This document shows positions 27,244 to 31,002 of a stretch of DNA of 31,002 nucleotides, piece by piece; within the stretch, counting starts at the first letter, position 1, and the number at the start of each line of letters is the position of its first letter. The notes below the pieces were generated by a model. That model was not told the DNA's origin. It searched no databases and was given only the letters and a program-made list of their open reading frames with translations. The DNA lies in IMG/VR virus record IMGVR_UViG_3300049218_000123, positions 1-31,002 of that record. The stretch is one strand, 5' to 3'. The position numbers were made by a program, and so were the translations under genes. Origin of the DNA: a virus.

Positions 27244-27981
27244 ATGTTCATTTTCGGCTCAGGCAACGTCTATGGCGTGCGCACCGATATTTCCAATCCG
27301 ACGCCGGTGCAGTTCGGCACGCTGCAGGAAGTCAGCGTCGATTTCGAATTCAGCCAGAAGGATCTGACCGGCCAGTATCAGTTCCCGGTTGCCAGCGCGC
27401 GCACCGGCGGCAAGATCACCGGCAAGGCGAAAGCGGCCACGATTACGATGGAGACGTTCAACAACTTCTACTTCGGCCAGACCATCGTGACAGGCTCCTC
27501 AAATCGCGTTTCCGCCGGTGAAGCAGCGATGGTCGCGGCTTCAAGCCCTTACACGGCAACTGCAGCTAATTCGGCCACGTTTACGCAGGATCTCGGCGTC
27601 ACCTACGCCAGTTCAGGCGCGCGCCTGACCCGCGTCGCCAGCGCACCCACCGTCGGTCAATACACCGTCGCTGCAGGGGTTTACACGTTCTCTGCCGCCG
27701 ACGAAGGCGCGGCGATCCTGCTGAATTACGAATATACCTCCGCAACGACAGGTAACAAAATCATCGGCGCCAACCAGCTGATGGGCACGCAGCCGGTGTT
27801 CAAGGTGGTGCTGAATGAGGTCTATCTCGGCAAGGCGCTGACGCTCGAGCTTAACCAGTGTATCTCGACCAAGCTATCGCTCGACTTCAAGAATGAAGAC
27901 TGGACGATCCCCGAGTTCGACTTCGGCGCTTTCGCCGATTCCTCGAACAATGTCTACACCATCAGCCTCGACGATCTATGA
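27244..27981 (+). CDS. Major tail (tube) protein
   Basis: 245 residues. The opening MFIFGSGNVYGVRTDISNPT and LQEVSVDFEFSQKDLTGQYQ, and the end LSLDFKNEDWTIPEFDFGAF fit siphovirus tail-tube proteins of this lineage. Hexameric rings stack to form the DNA conduit. The central, Ala/Thr/Ser-rich beta region (about 85-165) is probably a loop or surface domain. Position directly upstream of the frameshifted tail chaperones and tape measure supports the assignment. Confidence 0.85.
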   Translation: MFIFGSGNVYGVRTDISNPTPVQFGTLQEVSVDFEFSQKDLTGQYQFPVASARTGGKITGKAKAATITMETFNNFYFGQTIVTGSSNRVSAGEAAMVAASSPYTATAANSATFTQDLGVTYASSGARLTRVASAPTVGQYTVAAGVYTFSAADEGAAILLNYEYTSATTGNKIIGANQLMGTQPVFKVVLNEVYLGKALTLELNQCISTKLSLDFKNEDWTIPEFDFGAFADSSNNVYTISLDDL

Positions 27982-28328
27982 TGCCTAAAGCTAAAGAAGC
28001 GATCCTTCCCGGCGTTGAGGTCACCATCGGCGGCCAGCAATATACCGCTGCGCCGCTTAATTTTGCGGGCCTACGTGCCGTATTACCGCTCATGGCAAAA
28101 GTCACCAGCGGCAAGATCGAGGAAACGCACACATTTATCGAATCGACGTTACGTAATTCACTACGCCGCAATTATGACGGCGTCGATCAGATATGGCTTG
28201 AAAACACGATGGAAGCTTCTGAATTCGAAGGTTGCGCCAAGGCAGCAGGTGAAATTCTCGCGGTCAGTGGCATTGTCAAGCGTCCGGACGGTGCCTCGGG
28301 GGAAGAGCAAGCGAGCCGTTCGGTCTAA
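27978..28328 (+). CDS. Tail assembly chaperone, upstream frame (gpG-like)
   Basis: 116 residues, starting at one of two adjacent ATG codons overlapping the tail-tube stop. LPGVEVTIGGQQYTAAPLNF at the N-terminus is typical of tail assembly chaperones with a GTA-like tail. A second open frame, offset by -1 and lacking any usual start codon, overlaps its 3' end and continues to 28573. The arrangement is that of lambda G/GT, where a fraction of ribosomes slip to make an extended chaperone that recruits the tape measure. Confidence 0.8.
   Translation: MMPKAKEAILPGVEVTIGGQQYTAAPLNFAGLRAVLPLMAKVTSGKIEETHTFIESTLRNSLRRNYDGVDQIWLENTMEASEFEGCAKAAGEILAVSGIVKRPDGASGEEQASRSV
28298..28304 (+). other. Candidate -1 frameshift site in the tail chaperone
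   Basis: The stretch TCG GGG GAA contains five G across the codon boundary, so the Gly-tRNA in the P site can re-pair perfectly after a one-base backward slip, while the A-site Glu codon cannot. It lies between the last -1-frame stop (TGA, 28250-28252) and the zero-frame stop (28326-28328), as a slip site must. It differs from the lambda GGGAAAG heptamer. Confidence 0.5.
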
Positions 28329-28573
28329 ACGACATTTACGGGCTGCTCGCCACCGCCTGCGGTTATACCATTGCGGAGATCGATGCGCTGACAATGGACG
28401 ATTTCATGATGCTCAGCGGTTACTGGGCAAAGTACCCGCCAGTGCACGTCATGGTTCGCGCTTACATGGGCGTCGGCAAAGGATCTCAAGCAAAGAAAGA
28501 TCTTGGCGAGTTGATCAGCATGTCGGGCCTCGATCTCTCAAAAAGCGGCCGCATCTCTAAGACGATGCATTAA
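28299..28573 (+). CDS. Tail assembly chaperone extension (-1 frame, gpT-like)
   Basis: In the -1 frame the DNA encodes ASEPFGLNDIYGLLATACGY, then TIAEIDALTMDDFMMLSGYW, and runs to a TAA at 28571. The frame is open from 28253. No ATG, GTG or TTG occurs in it until the ATG of MDDFMM, well inside the conserved part, so normal initiation would miss the domain. It should be made as a fusion to the upstream chaperone by programmed -1 frameshifting. The tape measure follows after eight bases. Confidence 0.75.
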
Positions 28574-28581
28574 GGTGAAAA

Positions 28582-30876
28582 ATGGCCTCAGATGACGAAA
28601 TTAATGTAAAAGTCACAGCTGACACCAGCGATATTAAATCAGGCATGTCCGATGCTAGCGATAGCGTTAATGGACTCCAAAAGGTAGCCGATAGTGCGTT
28701 CGAAGGCGTTGGAGAATCTTTAAAAGGCCTTCTGCAACCTTTGCATAGCCTTGTAGATGGGCTTGGTGGCTTGCATGCCGCGTTTGAAGACATCACGGGC
28801 TATGAAATTCTTAAAACGGCACTTTCTGATATTCAGGAGCCGCTGGAGAAAATCCAGCAGCTTTCGGAAACCGCGATTAAGGAAAACGTCAACGCAGCTG
28901 TTTTCGGGCAAGAGCTCGGCGTAACCGCTAACCAAGCACAGGCGCTTTCCGCAGCATTGAGCGGCGTCGGTTCTTCATCGAGCGAATATGCGCAGATGGC
29001 GCTGAAGCTTGATCGCCAAGTAAAAAGCAACGAGGATAGTCTCAACGCCTTAGGCTTGGTCACCCGCGATCAAAACGGCAATTTGCTTGATCAAATTACG
29101 TTGATGAACAATGCGTTCACGACGTTGCAAGAATATAAAGCGGGAACAGATCAAAATTCCGTTGCTATGCAGCTATTCGGAAGGTCGGCGCAGGATGTGT
29201 ACACCATTATGCGCGCGACGCCGGAAGTGGTCGACGCGGTCACAGAGGAAATTCAAAGCCAGAACGCCGCAGTTACGCAGTGGAGCGAAGACGGCGCGAA
29301 AAAGGCAGAAGATGCCTCAATCCTTCTTACCGGCGCGTTTCATAATTTTGCCGTTGGCATTGGCAATGATCTTAACCCTACACTAGCCGATCTAGAAAAT
29401 ACGCTTACCAGCGCGCTCATTCCGTCTCTGAACGTTATTCGGGATATTCTCGATGTCTTAATTGCCACTGTTGACACGATCGCAACGGGGTTCAAATTAC
29501 TCTTCACGGTAATTAAGGACGGCGCCGAAGAAGCTACAGTTTCAACATTAGCCTTGGCCCGCGTCACGACCGATCTTGCTACCGGTAATTTTACTGACGC
29601 GAAGTCCACAATAAATGCAAATCTTGATGGCATTACGGATAGCGTTAAAGCGCACGCCGCAGAAATCGCACAAATCGGGCAGCAATATAATCAGCGTATC
29701 TCTGGTCTTTTTGGAACGAACGACAGCGCTAAAACGCCCGTTCAACCGCAAAGTGGGACTAAGTCAGCCCCGACCGACGCAAATGACGAAGGCGATAATA
29801 CTGCAAAAGCGCCAAAGCGCGACAATTCAGATGAGCAATTTCAGCGCATGCTGGATCAGGAAGCCAAGGCAGGGGAAAAGTTCGATGACGACCAGATTAA
29901 AAGTAAAGAGCGGGTTGCCCTTGAGACACTGAAAACAGCGCAGGAAGAAGCTAATGGCGAAATTGGCATTCAGGAAAATCTAGCGGCACAAGAATACGCG
30001 ATTCGGGCCAAGGCTTCGGAAGACGAGTTGGCAGCGGCAAGTCGCGCTGGTGATAATGCGGGCATGAGTAAAGCCCTCGATGATATGAAGCTAGAGTATC
30101 AAAAATATTTGCAGGATATTGATAAGCTCGAAAAACAGGCGGCTCAGCAAAAGCAGGAGGCATGGGAGAAAACCGTCGCGCCCGTCAAACGCGCGTTGGA
30201 CCAGACCGTCGACGGCGTACTGCAAGGAACGCAGTCGATGAGCCAGGCTATGGCTAAGCTGGGTCAGAATATTACGCTATCCATCATCAACCAAGGTTTG
30301 GATAAAATTATTGATACGTTGCCAGACGTTCTTACCAAGTGGCTGTTCAACGAAGACGCTATGACTGCTGCGACACAAGCTGAAAATGCGATCCGAAGCG
30401 CGTTAGGGCTGGCTGCCGATGAGACATCGCAAATTGCGACTCTCACGGCCGCACAAGCAGCAATTCAGGCTTACGCCGCAGAAGCAGCCGCGGCTGCCTT
30501 CGCTTCAACCGCAGCTATTCCAATGGTCGGCCCAGAGTTGGCGCCAGCTGCTGCGGCATCGGCCTATGGTGAGGTTATGTCCTTTAGCGTAGCCTCTGCA
30601 GCCGGCGGCTGGGTTGTGCCGTCGGACCAGCTGGCAATGGTGCATGAAAACGAAATGATCCTGCCCGCTCGCTATACGTCCATGTTCAACAACATGGCCA
30701 GCAACGGTGCTGGATCGACCTCTTCGGGCGATACGCACATTCACTTTAATGTGAATGCTATGGATCAGAATTCGGTGTCTCAATTTTTCGCTAATAATGG
30801 CAAGCATATTGCTAATGCGGTTAGCCAGCAAGTTCGTAACGGCAACCAAGTACTTCGCCGCGCTGCGGGTGGCTAA
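28582..30876 (+). CDS. Tail tape measure protein
   Basis: 764 residues, the longest gene here and in the tape-measure position. It starts with NVKVTADTSDIKSGMSDASD, typical of tape measures, followed by long helical segments. Two hydrophobic stretches (about 300-345 and 650-700) and a coiled coil around residues 420-535 are visible. The C-terminus contains GGWVVPSDQLAMVHENEMIL, then THIHFNVNAMDQ, the usual end of lambda-like tape measures. At roughly 1.5 angstrom per residue the tail would be about 110 nm, a siphovirus. Its stop overlaps the next start (TAATG). Confidence 0.9.
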   Translation: MASDDEINVKVTADTSDIKSGMSDASDSVNGLQKVADSAFEGVGESLKGLLQPLHSLVDGLGGLHAAFEDITGYEILKTALSDIQEPLEKIQQLSETAIKENVNAAVFGQELGVTANQAQALSAALSGVGSSSSEYAQMALKLDRQVKSNEDSLNALGLVTRDQNGNLLDQITLMNNAFTTLQEYKAGTDQNSVAMQLFGRSAQDVYTIMRATPEVVDAVTEEIQSQNAAVTQWSEDGAKKAEDASILLTGAFHNFAVGIGNDLNPTLADLENTLTSALIPSLNVIRDILDVLIATVDTIATGFKLLFTVIKDGAEEATVSTLALARVTTDLATGNFTDAKSTINANLDGITDSVKAHAAEIAQIGQQYNQRISGLFGTNDSAKTPVQPQSGTKSAPTDANDEGDNTAKAPKRDNSDEQFQRMLDQEAKAGEKFDDDQIKSKERVALETLKTAQEEANGEIGIQENLAAQEYAIRAKASEDELAAASRAGDNAGMSKALDDMKLEYQKYLQDIDKLEKQAAQQKQEAWEKTVAPVKRALDQTVDGVLQGTQSMSQAMAKLGQNITLSIINQGLDKIIDTLPDVLTKWLFNEDAMTAATQAENAIRSALGLAADETSQIATLTAAQAAIQAYAAEAAAAAFASTAAIPMVGPELAPAAAASAYGEVMSFSVASAAGGWVVPSDQLAMVHENEMILPARYTSMFNNMASNGAGSTSSGDTHIHFNVNAMDQNSVSQFFANNGKHIANAVSQQVRNGNQVLRRAAGG

Positions 30877-31002
30877 TGAGCAACGCGGTTTTCCCTTCGC
30901 TGCCGGGCCTCGATTGGGATGTCATCAAGACGCCGATTTTTTCGACCGATGTGCAGACCAGCGTGTCGGGCAGGGAGACGCGCAACGCCAACTGGCTGTA
31001 TC
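30876..31002 (+). CDS. DUF2460 distal tail protein, 5' part only
   Basis: The first 42 residues (FPSLPGLDWDVIKTPIFSTD, then VQTSVSGRETRNANWLY) match DUF2460, the GTA-like distal tail protein that links the tail tube to the baseplate. The window ends within the gene. It confirms the GTA-type tail module and implies that further tail genes (DUF2163, hub and fibre types) lie beyond, rejoining the structural end at position 1 if the genome is circular. Confidence 0.85.
   Translation, partial: MSNAVFPSLPGLDWDVIKTPIFSTDVQTSVSGRETRNANWLY

Noticed and set aside
28015-28560. +1-frame ORF across the tail chaperones
   Set aside because: Arg/Ser/His-rich shadow translation. The conserved chaperone sequences lie in the 0 and -1 frames.

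Overview
The window is most of a temperate siphovirus genome with an HK97-type head and a GTA-like tail. The host is probably an alphaproteobacterium. The phage carries a GapR-like (DUF2312) protein, an orphan OmpR/CtrA-type winged helix, a DUF2460 distal tail protein and a tRNA-Arg(CCT) attachment core, a set typical of alphaproteobacterial phages. No host gene is visible. The integrase-linked tRNA 3' half at 3636-3680 lacks its 5' half and has phage-type DNA on both sides. It therefore reads as attP of an unintegrated (circular or circularly permuted) genome rather than a prophage junction. The late operon that runs off the right end (distal tail gene) would rejoin the structural-gene end and lysis genes at the left end.

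Layout. 1-1500: end of a structural gene, terminator, GH24 endolysin with a membrane tail, and an overlapping spanin-like pair. 1504-2893: a leftward two-gene cassette, an XRE regulator with a TrmB-like C-terminal domain followed by a tRNA-dependent cyclodipeptide synthase (CDPS). 3019-3506: two small rightward genes. 3636-3680: attP. 3682-10103: leftward early operon (integrase, excisionase, J-domain-like protein, RecD-like helicase, RecT annealing protein and several unknown genes), read from a promoter wrapped in palindromic operators. 10188-11361: immunity region with a CI-like repressor, a BamE-like lipoprotein behind it and a divergent Cro/YdaS-like gene. 11358-17717: rightward early operon (GapR-like, winged helix, solitary adenine methyltransferase, DUF1376/YdaU replication protein with a probable internal origin, pentapeptide-repeat protein, then many tiny coupled genes), closed by a terminator at 17787. 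17837-31002: packaging, head and tail operon (terminases, portal-MuF fusion, protease-scaffold fusion, capsid, connectors, tail tube, frameshifted tail chaperones, tape measure, distal tail).

The most unusual element is the CDPS plus ligand-sensor-like regulator cassette. It sits in the lysogenic-conversion position between lysis genes and attP. The main CI-like repressor lacks a LexA-type autocleavage domain, so a small-molecule input to the lysis/lysogeny decision, or cyclodipeptide production as lysogenic conversion, is a testable idea. A second candidate is an origin of replication inside the DUF1376 gene: iterons at 12-bp steps, a six-tract G-quadruplex motif and a perfect DnaA box. All identifications are made by eye from sequence; no database search was run.
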